The notes beneath the pieces were generated by a model. The model worked only from the letters and a program-made list of their open reading frames with translations. It was not told the origin of the DNA and made no database searches. This document shows positions 1-8,459 of a DNA stretch of 64,000 bases, piece after piece (within the stretch, counting starts at the first letter, position 1; every line of letters begins with the position of its first letter). Source of the DNA: Planococcus rifietoensis (lineage in GTDB: Bacteria > Bacillota > Bacilli > Bacillales_A > Planococcaceae); the NCBI RefSeq assembly GCF_001465795.2, contig NZ_CP013659.2, positions 1,506,501-1,570,500 of the forward strand, written 5' to 3'. The position numbers were made by a program, and so were the translations under genes.

Positions 1-433
1 TCCGCCGATAATCAAGCGCACTGTGAAGGATCGGTAAGGTTTCGGCTTTCGCCATATTGATTTCATCGATGTAAAGGATATGGCCATGTTTCATGGCGGT
101 TACGACAGGGCCTTCAACAAACTCGATCGCGCTTTGGCCATCACGCTGCACCAATGTCTTAAAGCCAAGCAGCGCTTCTGCATCCAAGTCGACGGAACAG
201 TTGATGCTCTGGATCGGCTGTTGGAACAGGTCGGAAACGCTTTCGGCGAGTTTCGTTTTGCCTGCTCCCGTCGGCCCTTTCAATAGCACCGGCTTCTTTA
301 GCACGACAGCTGTCAGGATATCATTCCATAAATTTTCATCAGGCGAAATATAGCCGCCTTCTCCGATCAGATTTGAATCTTCTGCATGGTCCCGCTGCGT
401 CCGTTTCTTGATTTCTTCATCAATAATCGTCAT
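1..433 (-). CDS. yojN: MoxR-family AAA ATPase, YojN-like (C-terminus outside the window)
   Basis: Only the N-terminal 144 codons are present; the gene runs off the left edge. Seen: a Walker A motif (GPTGAGKT) near residue 45 and a Walker B-like run (ILYIDEIN) near residue 125, spaced as in MoxR/NorQ-type AAA+ ATPases, which usually act as chaperones that load cofactors or remodel partners together with a von Willebrand A protein. In B. subtilis yojN sits beside odhAB with the VWA gene yojO, and the position here fits. The ATG at 433 was chosen because GGAG lies about 8 bases upstream; an in-frame ATG at 454 lacks a ribosome binding site. The VWA partner cannot be checked. Confidence 0.8.
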   Translation of the reverse strand, partial: MTIIDEEIKKRTQRDHAEDSNLIGEGGYISPDENLWNDILTAVVLKKPVLLKGPTGAGKTKLAESVSDLFQQPIQSINCSVDLDAEALLGFKTLVQRDGQSAIEFVEGPVVTAMKHGHILYIDEINMAKAETLPILHSALDYRR

Positions 434-457
434 CTGCTCCACTCCTGTCTCCATAGA

Positions 458-483
458 AAAAACCGATGGATTCATCGGTTTTT
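458..483 (-). terminator. Rho-independent terminator
   Basis: An 11-bp inverted repeat (aaaaaccgatg / catcggttttt) with a 4-base loop, rich in A and T at both ends. It ends the small gene at 489-686 and separates it from the ATPase gene downstream. Confidence 0.75.
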
Positions 484-488
484 GTTCA

Positions 489-686
489 TCACTCGAAATA
501 AGTTTTGTAATAGCCGCCGACTTTACCCGTGTTGTCGACGACAAACAAAAATTCATCAGTTTCGTTTTTCACGTCATATTGTTGTCCTGCTGTCAGCACG
601 TTCGATACTAAAAATTTGTCAGCGTCGGTATGCTTGCACGTAACGGTGCGGACGGTTTCTTTTTCGAGCCAATTGGTATGTATCAT
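489..686 (-). CDS. small conserved Bacillales protein, 65 aa
   Basis: A 65-residue soluble protein beginning MIHTNWLEKE and ending with a KVGGYYKTYFE tail. I recall close relatives as short uncharacterised proteins in Bacillaceae (possibly DUF6501), but the function is unknown. An upstream in-frame ATG at 695 was rejected because the AAAGG ribosome binding site overlaps it; the same AAAGG lies eight bases before the ATG at 686. The gene is followed directly by a hairpin terminator, so it is probably a single-gene transcript. Confidence 0.75.
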   Translation of the reverse strand: MIHTNWLEKETVRTVTCKHTDADKFLVSNVLTAGQQYDVKNETDEFLFVVDNTGKVGGYYKTYFE

Positions 687-762
687 CGGTATCATCCTTT
701 TCTGTCAATGTGAATGTGATGTTCTACTGCTCTATTCAGTATAAGGAAAATTGCACGGGAAT

Positions 763-1362
763 TCAAACTTGCCCTCCCTTGCCGCCTTTTCGGAAGATGG
801 TTAGATACGCCACCAAACCGAGGACCGCGATACTCGATAAAGCGATTAAAAACCATTGCAAATGCCCGAGAATCGCTTCATAAGCATATGGAAAACTACG
901 GCCTAATGTGAAATACGTGATGGTCCAAACAAATCCGGCAGGCATCGCGAACAGTAAATAACGGCCAAGCGGAAAGCGATCCGCCCCTACAACATAAGGC
1001 ATCGCCCAGCGCACGCCTGGAAGGAAAAAACTAAAGGCAATCGCCCAATTGCCTTTATGGGCCAAAAATTGCCGGAATCGTTCGATGCCGCTCTGCAGAA
1101 ATGTCGTCTGCAGCCAAGCGATCAAGCGATGCCCGAACAGCCAACCGAGCCCGTAAGCAAATAAATTGCTCGTGATCAGCCCACTGTATGCTGATAAAAA
1201 GGCCGGAAGCGGCTTGAAGTCGCTCGTTTCCGTCACCACACCTGAAAACGCAGCCGCGAATTCATTCGGAATCGGCAAGCCAAACAGCAAAAGCCAATTG
1301 ACCAAGAACATGCTCAAGTATCCGTATTCCATCGCCATTTCCCATAAAAAATCCAGCTCCAT
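763..1362 (-). CDS. DedA family (VTT domain) membrane protein
   Basis: A 199-residue integral membrane protein of the DedA/SNARE-associated (VTT) family. Members are proton-dependent lipid transporters; some flip undecaprenyl phosphate or phospholipids and support membrane homeostasis. Seen: hydrophobic segments around residues 15-40, 50-75, 105-125, 135-155 and 165-190, and the family signature FFLPGVRWAMPYVVGAD in the middle, containing the conserved PG-R. Length matches the family. A GGGGGA ribosome binding site precedes the ATG at 1362. The gene stands alone between the odhB terminator and the small gene at 489-686. Which lipid it moves cannot be told from sequence. Confidence 0.85.
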   Translation of the reverse strand: MELDFLWEMAMEYGYLSMFLVNWLLLFGLPIPNEFAAAFSGVVTETSDFKPLPAFLSAYSGLITSNLFAYGLGWLFGHRLIAWLQTTFLQSGIERFRQFLAHKGNWAIAFSFFLPGVRWAMPYVVGADRFPLGRYLLFAMPAGFVWTITYFTLGRSFPYAYEAILGHLQWFLIALSSIAVLGLVAYLTIFRKGGKGGQV

Positions 1363-1399
1363 CCAAATCCCCCGTCTCTATGCCACATTATCCCATAAC

Positions 1400-1427
1400 A
1401 AAAGGCAGCCCCGCAATGGAGCTGCCT
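1400..1427 (-). terminator. Rho-independent terminator of odhAB
   Basis: aggcagc ... gctgcct stem with an inner GC-rich part, read on the minus strand followed by TTTTG. It lies 12 bp after the odhB stop codon. Confidence 0.8.
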
Positions 1428-1439
1428 AATGGTGTGGTC

Positions 1440-2726
1440 TTAAGATTCAAGCAATAGGTCTTCTGGGTTCTCGATCAATTCTTTCACTGTTTTCAAGAAG
1501 CCGACAGAATCGCTGCCATCGATGACACGGTGGTCATACGATAGTGCTACGTACATCATTGGACGGATTTCAACATTGTCGCCCACTGCGATCGGGCGCT
1601 TCTGGATCGTGTGCATGCCGAGGATCCCGACTTGCGTACCGTTCAAGATCGGTGTAGACAAGAGCGAACCGAAGACGCCGCCGTTTGTGATCGTGAACGA
1701 TCCGCCGGTCATATCGCCGATCGACAATTTCTTGTCGCGTGCTTTTGTTGCCAATTCGCCGATAGACGCTTCGATTTCTGCAAAGTTCTTTTTATCCGTA
1801 TCGCGAACGATCGGCACTACAAGGCCTTCTTCAGTCGATACAGCGATCCCTACATCATAGAACTGCTTCAAGAGCACATCCGTGCCATCGATTTCAGCGT
1901 TAACATATGGATATTTTTTCAATGCAGCAGTTACTGCTTTAGTGAAGAACGACATGAATCCAAGCTTAACATCGTGGTCTTGCTGGAATTTGTCTTTCTT
2001 GCGCTTGCGCAGTTCCATTACATTGGTCATGTCGATTTCATTGAACGTCGTCAGCATGGCAGTCGATTGCTTCACTTCGAGCAAACGCTTGGCAATGGTC
2101 TGGCGGCGTCTTGTCATTTTTTGACGGACTACGCGGCCGCTTTCTTCATCAGAAGAAGGCGCTGCAGATGCGGAAGCTTTCGGTGCTTCCTGTTTAGCTG
2201 GAGCTGGAGCCGCTGCCGGTTTCGAACCGTGTGCTTCAACGTCTTGGACGCGTACGCGGCCCATTGGGTCTACTGGCGTGATAGAAGCGAGGTCGATGCC
2301 TTTTTCACGAGCCAATTTACGTGCTGCTGGGCTTGCGATTGTGCGGTCGGAAGAAGTGCTTTCTTCTTCTGTAGGCGCAGCTTCCTGGTCTGCAGGAGCT
2401 TCTTGCTTCGCTTCTTCTTTCGCAAGATCTTCTTTTGGTGCTTCTTCTTTTTTAGCTTCTTCTTTCGGTGCTGAAGCTGCCGCTTCGCCGGAACCTTCTC
2501 CGACTGTTGCGATTACTTGGCCGACTTCAACTGTATCGCCTTCTTCAGCGAGCAATTCCTGAACGACGCCCGCTTCTTCAGAGATGACTTCAACGTTGAC
2601 TTTGTCTGTTTCAAGTTCAACGATGAATTCCCCTTTTTCTACTGTATCGCCCGGCTGTTTCAGCCACTGTGCGATTGTTCCTTCTGTAATCGATTCTGCT
2701 AATTCCGGTACTTTGATCTCTGCCAC
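1440..2726 (-). CDS. odhB: 2-oxoglutarate dehydrogenase E2, dihydrolipoyl succinyltransferase
   Basis: 428 residues. It transfers the succinyl group from lipoamide to coenzyme A in the TCA-cycle 2-oxoglutarate dehydrogenase complex. Domains in order: a lipoyl domain (residues 1-77) with the lipoylated lysine in ETDKVNVE (K42); an Ala/Glu/Lys-rich linker (about 80-125); a peripheral E1/E3-binding domain (about 128-165, starting [16 protein letters not shown]); a second Ala/Pro linker; and a catalytic domain (about 200-428) with the active-site HRVIDG motif (H399). Full length for a Bacillus-type E2. The start is 24 bp after odhA, so the two are co-transcribed, ending in a hairpin at 1400-1427. 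Confidence 0.97.
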   Translation of the reverse strand: MAEIKVPELAESITEGTIAQWLKQPGDTVEKGEFIVELETDKVNVEVISEEAGVVQELLAEEGDTVEVGQVIATVGEGSGEAAASAPKEEAKKEEAPKEDLAKEEAKQEAPADQEAAPTEEESTSSDRTIASPAARKLAREKGIDLASITPVDPMGRVRVQDVEAHGSKPAAAPAPAKQEAPKASASAAPSSDEESGRVVRQKMTRRRQTIAKRLLEVKQSTAMLTTFNEIDMTNVMELRKRKKDKFQQDHDVKLGFMSFFTKAVTAALKKYPYVNAEIDGTDVLLKQFYDVGIAVSTEEGLVVPIVRDTDKKNFAEIEASIGELATKARDKKLSIGDMTGGSFTITNGGVFGSLLSTPILNGTQVGILGMHTIQKRPIAVGDNVEIRPMMYVALSYDHRVIDGSDSVGFLKTVKELIENPEDLLLES

Positions 2727-2750
2727 AATTAATTCCTCCTTAAAAGTTCA

Positions 2751-5579
2751 TCATTTCGATTTAGCTAGAGCTTCATCGATGATGCGTGCCTGTTCGACTT
2801 TATGTGACTCGCCGTCGCCTTCTGCAGGGCTCTGGCGCTTCATGCGTCCGTAGTATTTCACTTCTTTGCCATCTGCGAGTTCACGCAAGTAAGGGTCGGC
2901 AAATGACCAAGATCCCATATTTTGCGGCTCTTCCTGGACCCAAGCCAATTCCTTGGCATTCGGGTAGCGGTCGACAATCGCTTTGATTTTTTCGGCCGGG
3001 AATGGATACAACTGCTCAACGCGGACAATATGCGCCCACTCGTAGCCTTTTCCGTCTTTGACGCGTTCTGCCAAATCGATGGCCATCTTACCACTAGCGA
3101 ATAGCAAGCGTTTCACTTTCTTCGCATCCTGCCCCATGCCCGGCTGTTCGATCACTGTCTCGAACTTGCCTTGTGCCAACTGGTCGACTTCAGCCCCAAC
3201 AAGCGGGTGTCTTAGAAGTGACTTCGGCGACACGATGATCAATGGGCGGATCGCTTCTTCCCCAAGCATTTTCGCCTGGCGGCGGAGAATGTGGAAATAG
3301 TTTGCTGCGCTGGATAGGTTAGCGACTGTCCAGTTGTTTTCTCCAGCCATCTGCAAATAACGCTCAAGACGTGCACTGGAGTGTTCCGGACCTTGTCCTT
3401 CATAGCCGTGCGGAAGCAGCATGACCAGGCCGGATTTTTGGCCCCATTTTGCGCGGCCGGACGAAATGAATTGGTCGAACATGACTTGTGCCATATTGGC
3501 GAAATCTCCATATTGAGCTTCCCAAATGACTAAAGCTTTGTCGTTCTCTACGTTATAGCCGTATTCGAAGCCAAGAATGGAAGCTTCACTTAGCGGGCTG
3601 TTGTAGACGACGAATGATGCTTTCGAGTCGGAAATGTGGTGAAGCGGAACAAGTTCGTTGCCGTTCTTCTCATCATGCAGCACAAGATGGCGGTGTGCGA
3701 ATGTCCCGCGCTGTGCATCTTGCCCTGTCAGGCGGATCGGGTTGCCTTCTTGTAAAATGGCACCGAAAGCCAAAGTTTCTGCATGGGCCCAATCGATTTT
3801 GCCTTTTCCTTTGAATGGCTCTTCGCGGCGTTTCAGGATGCGCGCCAATTTGCCGAATGCGGAAAAGTCTTGCGGCCATGACAATAATTCATTGTTCATC
3901 TTCTCAAGGATATCTTTGCCAACGCCCGTCTCGATTTCTGGGAAGCCGTTCAAAACAGCTTCCGGCATCTCTAACTTCGGATGATCGTCGGATTTGTTTT
4001 CTTTTACTTTGTCATAAGCTTCTTGCATCACTTTTTGGATGTCTGCATCAAGCTTTTTGACTTCATCTTCTGAAAGTACGCTTTCAGAAGCCAATTGTTT
4101 TCCGTACAATTCACGGACCGTATCGTGCTGATGAACGCCGTGATACATCATCGGGTTCGTCACTAACGGCTCATCCATTTCATTGTGGCCGTAACGGCGG
4201 TAGCCGATCAAGTCGATCAAAATGTCTTTGCCGAATTTCTCGCGGTATTCAAACGCTAAGCGTGCAACGGCTACAACAGCTTCCGGATCGTCTGCATTGA
4301 CGTGCAATACTGGAACTTCAAAGCCTTTTGCCGGGTCGGATGAATAATGCGTGGAGCGGGAATCGTGCTGTTCCGTCGTAAAGCCGATCAGGTTATTGGC
4401 GATGATATGAATCGATCCGCCAGTCTGATAGCCTTTAATGCGGCTAAAGTTCAATGTCTCGGTCACGATGCCTTGACCCGGGAATGCTGCGTCGCCGTGT
4501 ACAAGGATTGAATAGGCTTTATTCGGCTCATGTGATGCCAAGCCGCTCTTGGAAGTCATTTCCTGTGCAGCGCGTGTTTGCCCCGTGACGATCGGGCTTA
4601 CGACTTCCAGATGGGATGGGTTATAGGCAAGCTTGATTTTCGTTCCTGCTTTCGAACTGTGTGCAGCACCCATATGATACTTCACATCGCCGAACCAGCC
4701 TTTAGTGATCTCGAGCGATCCGTCTTCCGGAAGGAACGCTTCATCACCGACATGGGCGAATCCTGCGAACATCATTTCATACGGTTTATGGAGGATGTGC
4801 GTCAAGACATTCAAACGCCCACGGTGGGCCATGCCGATCATGATGTTTTCAGTGCCAGCAGATTCAGACATGCGGACCAGTTCATCCATCAAGACGACAA
4901 GCGAATCGACGCCTTCGATAGAAAAGCGTTTTTGCCCGACGAATGTACGGTGGACGAACTTCTCAAATCCTTCAACGCGCGTCAAAAGATCCAATACCTG
5001 TTTTTTCTTGTCGGCATCGAGTTTCGGCTTCATATCGCCCGCTTCGATTTTCGACTGTATCCAGCTGCGTTCCTGCGGTTGGATAACATGCGCGAATTCG
5101 TAAGCGATTTTGTCCGTGTAAAGCGATTTCAGGTAATTGATTGCATCCAGGCCGTTTTTCACTTCGGCTGGAGCGTTTTCCAGGATTAAGGATACTGGGA
5201 CATCTTTCAAATCGGCTTCAGTCAAGCCGTATTTTGAAATTTCCAGTCTTTCTGTATCCCGCGGCTGGTCTTCCAATGGATAGATATCTGAAGCCAGATG
5301 GCCGTGTGCACGGATCGCTTCCGCCAAATTAACCGCTGCGAGCACTTTTTCAAAACGGTTGGGTTCGACTGCCACACCGGCTGAAGCGACACTAGCATCG
5401 CCTGTCTGTACAGCAGGCTGCTCTGCAGGCGGGCCGTATTGTTTGAATAGCTCTGCAAACTCAGGATCGATCAATTCAGGGGATTCCTGGTAAAGGTCGT
5501 ACATCTCCATTACGTAGCCTAAGTTCGGGCCGGTTATGGAATTCCATGGGGATTTTGTGTCCGGTTGATTGGTAGACAT
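2751..5579 (-). CDS. odhA: 2-oxoglutarate dehydrogenase E1 component
   Basis: 942 residues. This thiamine-diphosphate enzyme decarboxylates 2-oxoglutarate and succinylates the lipoyl arm of OdhB. Seen: the N-terminal E2-contact helix region (GYVMEMYDLYQ), a first catalytic half with MIGMAHRGRLNVL and HGDAAFPGQG (TPP binding), and a C-terminal transketolase-like half with LLPHGYEGQGPEHSSARLER. Length is typical of Bacillus OdhA. The ATG at 5579 was chosen over the ATG at 5615 because GGAGG lies 7 bases upstream of it. It is first gene of the odhA-odhB operon. A promoter and a cre-like site lie upstream, suggesting carbon catabolite control. Confidence 0.97.
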   Translation of the reverse strand: MSTNQPDTKSPWNSITGPNLGYVMEMYDLYQESPELIDPEFAELFKQYGPPAEQPAVQTGDASVASAGVAVEPNRFEKVLAAVNLAEAIRAHGHLASDIYPLEDQPRDTERLEISKYGLTEADLKDVPVSLILENAPAEVKNGLDAINYLKSLYTDKIAYEFAHVIQPQERSWIQSKIEAGDMKPKLDADKKKQVLDLLTRVEGFEKFVHRTFVGQKRFSIEGVDSLVVLMDELVRMSESAGTENIMIGMAHRGRLNVLTHILHKPYEMMFAGFAHVGDEAFLPEDGSLEITKGWFGDVKYHMGAAHSSKAGTKIKLAYNPSHLEVVSPIVTGQTRAAQEMTSKSGLASHEPNKAYSILVHGDAAFPGQGIVTETLNFSRIKGYQTGGSIHIIANNLIGFTTEQHDSRSTHYSSDPAKGFEVPVLHVNADDPEAVVAVARLAFEYREKFGKDILIDLIGYRRYGHNEMDEPLVTNPMMYHGVHQHDTVRELYGKQLASESVLSEDEVKKLDADIQKVMQEAYDKVKENKSDDHPKLEMPEAVLNGFPEIETGVGKDILEKMNNELLSWPQDFSAFGKLARILKRREEPFKGKGKIDWAHAETLAFGAILQEGNPIRLTGQDAQRGTFAHRHLVLHDEKNGNELVPLHHISDSKASFVVYNSPLSEASILGFEYGYNVENDKALVIWEAQYGDFANMAQVMFDQFISSGRAKWGQKSGLVMLLPHGYEGQGPEHSSARLERYLQMAGENNWTVANLSSAANYFHILRRQAKMLGEEAIRPLIIVSPKSLLRHPLVGAEVDQLAQGKFETVIEQPGMGQDAKKVKRLLFASGKMAIDLAERVKDGKGYEWAHIVRVEQLYPFPAEKIKAIVDRYPNAKELAWVQEEPQNMGSWSFADPYLRELADGKEVKYYGRMKRQSPAEGDGESHKVEQARIIDEALAKSK

Positions 5580-5705
5580 TGAATAACCTCCAACTATTTG
5601 CCTTATGGCATTCACTTTTATTTATAGGTCTTTCCTATTTTAGCACGCCCCTCGCCTGACTTAAAGCTGCAGGGCTGTAGCGGTACTGAACGAATTTCCA
5701 TATCA

Positions 5706-5733
5706 ATCTTACTACTTCCACTGAAAAAAACAA
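5706..5733 (-). promoter_or_regulatory. candidate sigma-A promoter for odhAB
   Basis: On the minus strand a -35 TTGTTT (5728-5733) and a -10 TAAGAT (5706-5711) are separated by 16 bp. Transcription would start near 5699, about 120 bases before the odhA ATG. This is pattern matching only. Confidence 0.5.
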
Positions 5734-5766
5734 TGCTTTTGATTGAAAAGATTCGGCTAAAGCGCA

Positions 5767-5780
5767 TTGAAGCGCTTACA
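5767..5780. promoter_or_regulatory. candidate cre (CcpA) operator upstream of odhA
   Basis: The 14-mer TGTAAGCGCTTCAA (minus strand) matches the consensus TGNAANCGNWNNCA at every defined position except one. It lies upstream of the -35 element of odhAB, at roughly -70. TCA-cycle genes are often under CcpA control in Bacillales. The binding is inferred. Confidence 0.5.
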
Positions 5781-5823
5781 TGCACATAAGGCAGCAGAAT
5801 TCCCGTATTTTAATGGAAGAAAC

Positions 5824-7470
5824 TTATGCTTCACCGTGAAAACAAACGATGCCGCCGCCTTTTTTCTTCGCCTCATAGAGCGCATGATCGGCTTTTTGGA
5901 TCAGCTCCTCGAATTCGCTTCCGTCTTCCGGATACAAGGCGCTGCCAATAGAGCACGTCGGCGAGAATTGCCGGCCATTAATGACCCATCCGTCTTTTAA
6001 GGTTTGCTGGATGCGGGAGATGATGTTCTCAATCTGTTTGCGGCTATTGATTGCGGAGATGCCAGGCAGCAGGATGAGGAATTCATCTCCGCCGATACGC
6101 GCCGCCACATCGTGTTTTCGGATACTGCGCTCAAGCGCGCGGGCGAATTGGTGGATGAATTCGTCGCCAATTTCGTGGCCGTGCAGGTCGTTGATTTCCT
6201 TGAAATTATCGCCATCTATGTACAAAACAGCGACTTGGTCTCCCGTCCGGTTGCTCTTGGCTTCCATTTCACGGAAATGCTTGACCATCATCCGGCGGTT
6301 CGGCAAATTCGTCAACGGGTCGTGATACGCCATATGATGCAATTGCTCTTCCATTTCCTTGCGGTCAGTGATGTCGAATAAGATAGACAGCATTTGATAG
6401 ATGCGCCCTTCAACATCAAACAGCGGAATGATCGTAGCGTCCACCCAGAACGGCTGGCCATTCTTCTTCAAGCTGCGCACTTGCCCGCGCCAGATCTCGC
6501 CTTTTTTCAGGACGGACTGGAGATGGGCGAGCTGCTGGCCGGACATGATGGCTTGGCCGATCGACTGGATATTCATCCCAGTCAATTCACTGCTGTCAAA
6601 GCCCGTCAACTTCTTGAAATTTTCATTGGCAAATTCAATCATACCGGAGATATCCCAAATGAGTACGAGCGCTGCGTAATTCAGTGCATCTTTGTAGCTT
6701 TCCAGAATATTCTCCGTCCGTTTCAGTTCATGCTTCAATAATAATTCATTCGTTAACTCACGGAACACGACATGAAAAGCACGGATGATCCCGTTTTCCT
6801 TGATCAATGAATAACTGGCCGAAAACTTTGCCTCGCGCCCGTCACTTTTGATCCGGCTTAAAAAAATCGAACTCGCTTTATGGGTGCTTGTGCTGTTTTC
6901 AAGCAGAAGCTTGCCCATTTCGAAAAATTTCTGCTTGTCCTGCGGGATGTCGTCGTAATTACGGCCGAGCCATTCCTTTCGGTGCACGCCGAAGGTCTTT
7001 TCGTAAGCCGGGTTCATATCAAGGATCGTAAAATCGGCTGAGATCATCAACATCGGGTCGACTGAATTCTGGACGAGCGATTGATAGAACAGATAATCCT
7101 CTTCGATTTTCTTTTGTTCAGTCACATCTCTCGTGATAGCCAGCACGTATTGCACACCCTCATGCTTAAATGGGGTCAGCTCGGTTTCCATCGCGGTTCC
7201 CCGGTCTGAGAACAAGCTATAGTCCCTGTACAGATGGCGTTCATTGCGCTTGATCGCAATCCGGTATTGCTTGTGGATTTCAAGCGCCAATTCCCGGGGC
7301 ATGCTTTCTTCTACGCTGCGCCCCGTCAAATCGACCCCGAAAATCTCACGGCAAACCGGATTGACCCAAGCGTAAACAAAGCCGTTGCCCTGCTGTTGCA
7401 TGAAATAGACCGGGTCGGCCGCTTTCCCGTATAGCATATCCATTTGCTCTTTCGTAAAAGGTCCCGACAT
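5824..7470 (-). CDS. diguanylate cyclase with three PAS domains (PAS-PAS-PAS-GGDEF)
   Basis: About 548 residues, soluble. Three PAS-like sensor domains (roughly 10-120, 130-245, 260-390; the first two joined by the VTEQKKIEEDY linker and the third ending in FDITDRKEMEEQL) precede a GGDEF domain from about residue 395. The catalytic motif IGGDEF near residue 460 is intact, and an RxxD inhibitory site (RKHD) lies five residues before it, so it should make cyclic di-GMP with product feedback. No membrane segment is seen, so it would sense a cytosolic or diffusible signal. The ATG at 7470 has GGTGG five bases upstream; a GTG at 7479 is possible. It lies 18 bp after dapF and probably shares its transcript. 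Confidence 0.9.
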   Translation of the reverse strand: MSGPFTKEQMDMLYGKAADPVYFMQQQGNGFVYAWVNPVCREIFGVDLTGRSVEESMPRELALEIHKQYRIAIKRNERHLYRDYSLFSDRGTAMETELTPFKHEGVQYVLAITRDVTEQKKIEEDYLFYQSLVQNSVDPMLMISADFTILDMNPAYEKTFGVHRKEWLGRNYDDIPQDKQKFFEMGKLLLENSTSTHKASSIFLSRIKSDGREAKFSASYSLIKENGIIRAFHVVFRELTNELLLKHELKRTENILESYKDALNYAALVLIWDISGMIEFANENFKKLTGFDSSELTGMNIQSIGQAIMSGQQLAHLQSVLKKGEIWRGQVRSLKKNGQPFWVDATIIPLFDVEGRIYQMLSILFDITDRKEMEEQLHHMAYHDPLTNLPNRRMMVKHFREMEAKSNRTGDQVAVLYIDGDNFKEINDLHGHEIGDEFIHQFARALERSIRKHDVAARIGGDEFLILLPGISAINSRKQIENIISRIQQTLKDGWVINGRQFSPTCSIGSALYPEDGSEFEELIQKADHALYEAKKKGGGIVCFHGEA

Positions 7471-7488
7471 CGAATCCACCGCTTTCTG

Positions 7489-8436
7489 TTATCTCAGCTC
7501 TGCTGTCGCACTGCTGATTTTCTCAATGAATTTTTCATAAGCCGGCTGCTCATCCGATTGTTTTACCAGTTCCAGCGCACCATCTGCCAAAGAGTCACCG
7601 GCTTGGAAGCGATATACAGCTACATAGGTTGCATTGCCGCTCAATTTCAATTGATAATGGCCGTCCTCGGATTTTACCGAACAATTAACCATACCACCTG
7701 GGTTAAAGACGGAAACGTCCCCGAATGGCACAAGTCCGGCAAGACAGCTGACCAAAGCCGATGCCGTCATGGCCGTACCGCAAGCGTCCGTAAAGCCAAC
7801 GCCTCTTTCATAGGTGCGGACAAAAATCCCTTCTTTCAATGGCGTCACATAACTTAAATTGACACCATCCGAGAAATAAGGGTTATCACCGTTAAAATAG
7901 GCGGCCCATTTCTCCTGATGGGATGGGTCTTTCTGTAATTCCTTGCTGACGATCCCGATCAAATGAGGGTTTGGCACGGCAACGGCCGTAAATGGAATAT
8001 CAACATCCATAAAAGGCAGCGCTTGCTGGCGCCATTCTGTATGTTCTTCGAGCGTCATCGGCAAATCGGCAAGCTGGAAAGACACCGGCGAAATTTCTAC
8101 GCCGTACATGTTCACGCCCGCATCAATCTCCGGTTCTTTCTGCACTGCCAAATCTGCTTTCATCGTCTCGATCACTGCCTGGTCAACGCCTTCCCGCTCG
8201 CAAACAAAGCGCGCCACACAGCGCAAACCGTTGCCGCACATGGAAGCTTCAGAGCCGTCCGTATTGAAAACGCGCATTTTTGCATCAGCGTGCGTGGATG
8301 GCGAGACCGTCAAGAGGCCGTCGATTTGCTCATCAAGTGCTGCCAGTTGCTTCGTTAATTGAGGGAAATCCTCGCGGTCGTTTCCTTCATAGAGAAAAAA
8401 TGTATTCATTGAACCATGTACTTTCAGTAATTCCAT
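7489..8436 (-). CDS. dapF: diaminopimelate epimerase
   Basis: 315 residues. It interconverts LL- and meso-diaminopimelate for lysine and peptidoglycan synthesis, using two cysteines as acid and base. Seen: VHGSMN at the N-terminus, the first catalytic cysteine in SMCGNGLRC (C67) and the second in DACGTAM (about C220). It resembles the longer Listeria/Enterococcus-type DapF (about 325 aa) more than the 284-aa B. subtilis form. The first motif (HGSMN instead of HGxGN) is slightly off consensus, as in that subgroup. It is 23 bp downstream of the murG-type gene, which fits a shared role in wall precursor supply. Confidence 0.88.
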   Translation of the reverse strand: MELLKVHGSMNTFFLYEGNDREDFPQLTKQLAALDEQIDGLLTVSPSTHADAKMRVFNTDGSEASMCGNGLRCVARFVCEREGVDQAVIETMKADLAVQKEPEIDAGVNMYGVEISPVSFQLADLPMTLEEHTEWRQQALPFMDVDIPFTAVAVPNPHLIGIVSKELQKDPSHQEKWAAYFNGDNPYFSDGVNLSYVTPLKEGIFVRTYERGVGFTDACGTAMTASALVSCLAGLVPFGDVSVFNPGGMVNCSVKSEDGHYQLKLSGNATYVAVYRFQAGDSLADGALELVKQSDEQPAYEKFIEKISSATAELR

Positions 8437-8459
8437 AACGACACCTCTTCAGCTCGAGT

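Noticed and set aside
1611..2474. 287-codon open frame on the plus strand
   Set aside because: It lies antisense to odhB, whose frame, domains and operon position are certain; the predicted protein is low-complexity (Phe, Cys, Arg) and typical of a shadow.
4578..5189. 203-codon open frame on the plus strand
   Set aside because: Antisense to odhA, no ribosome binding site, no recognisable motif.
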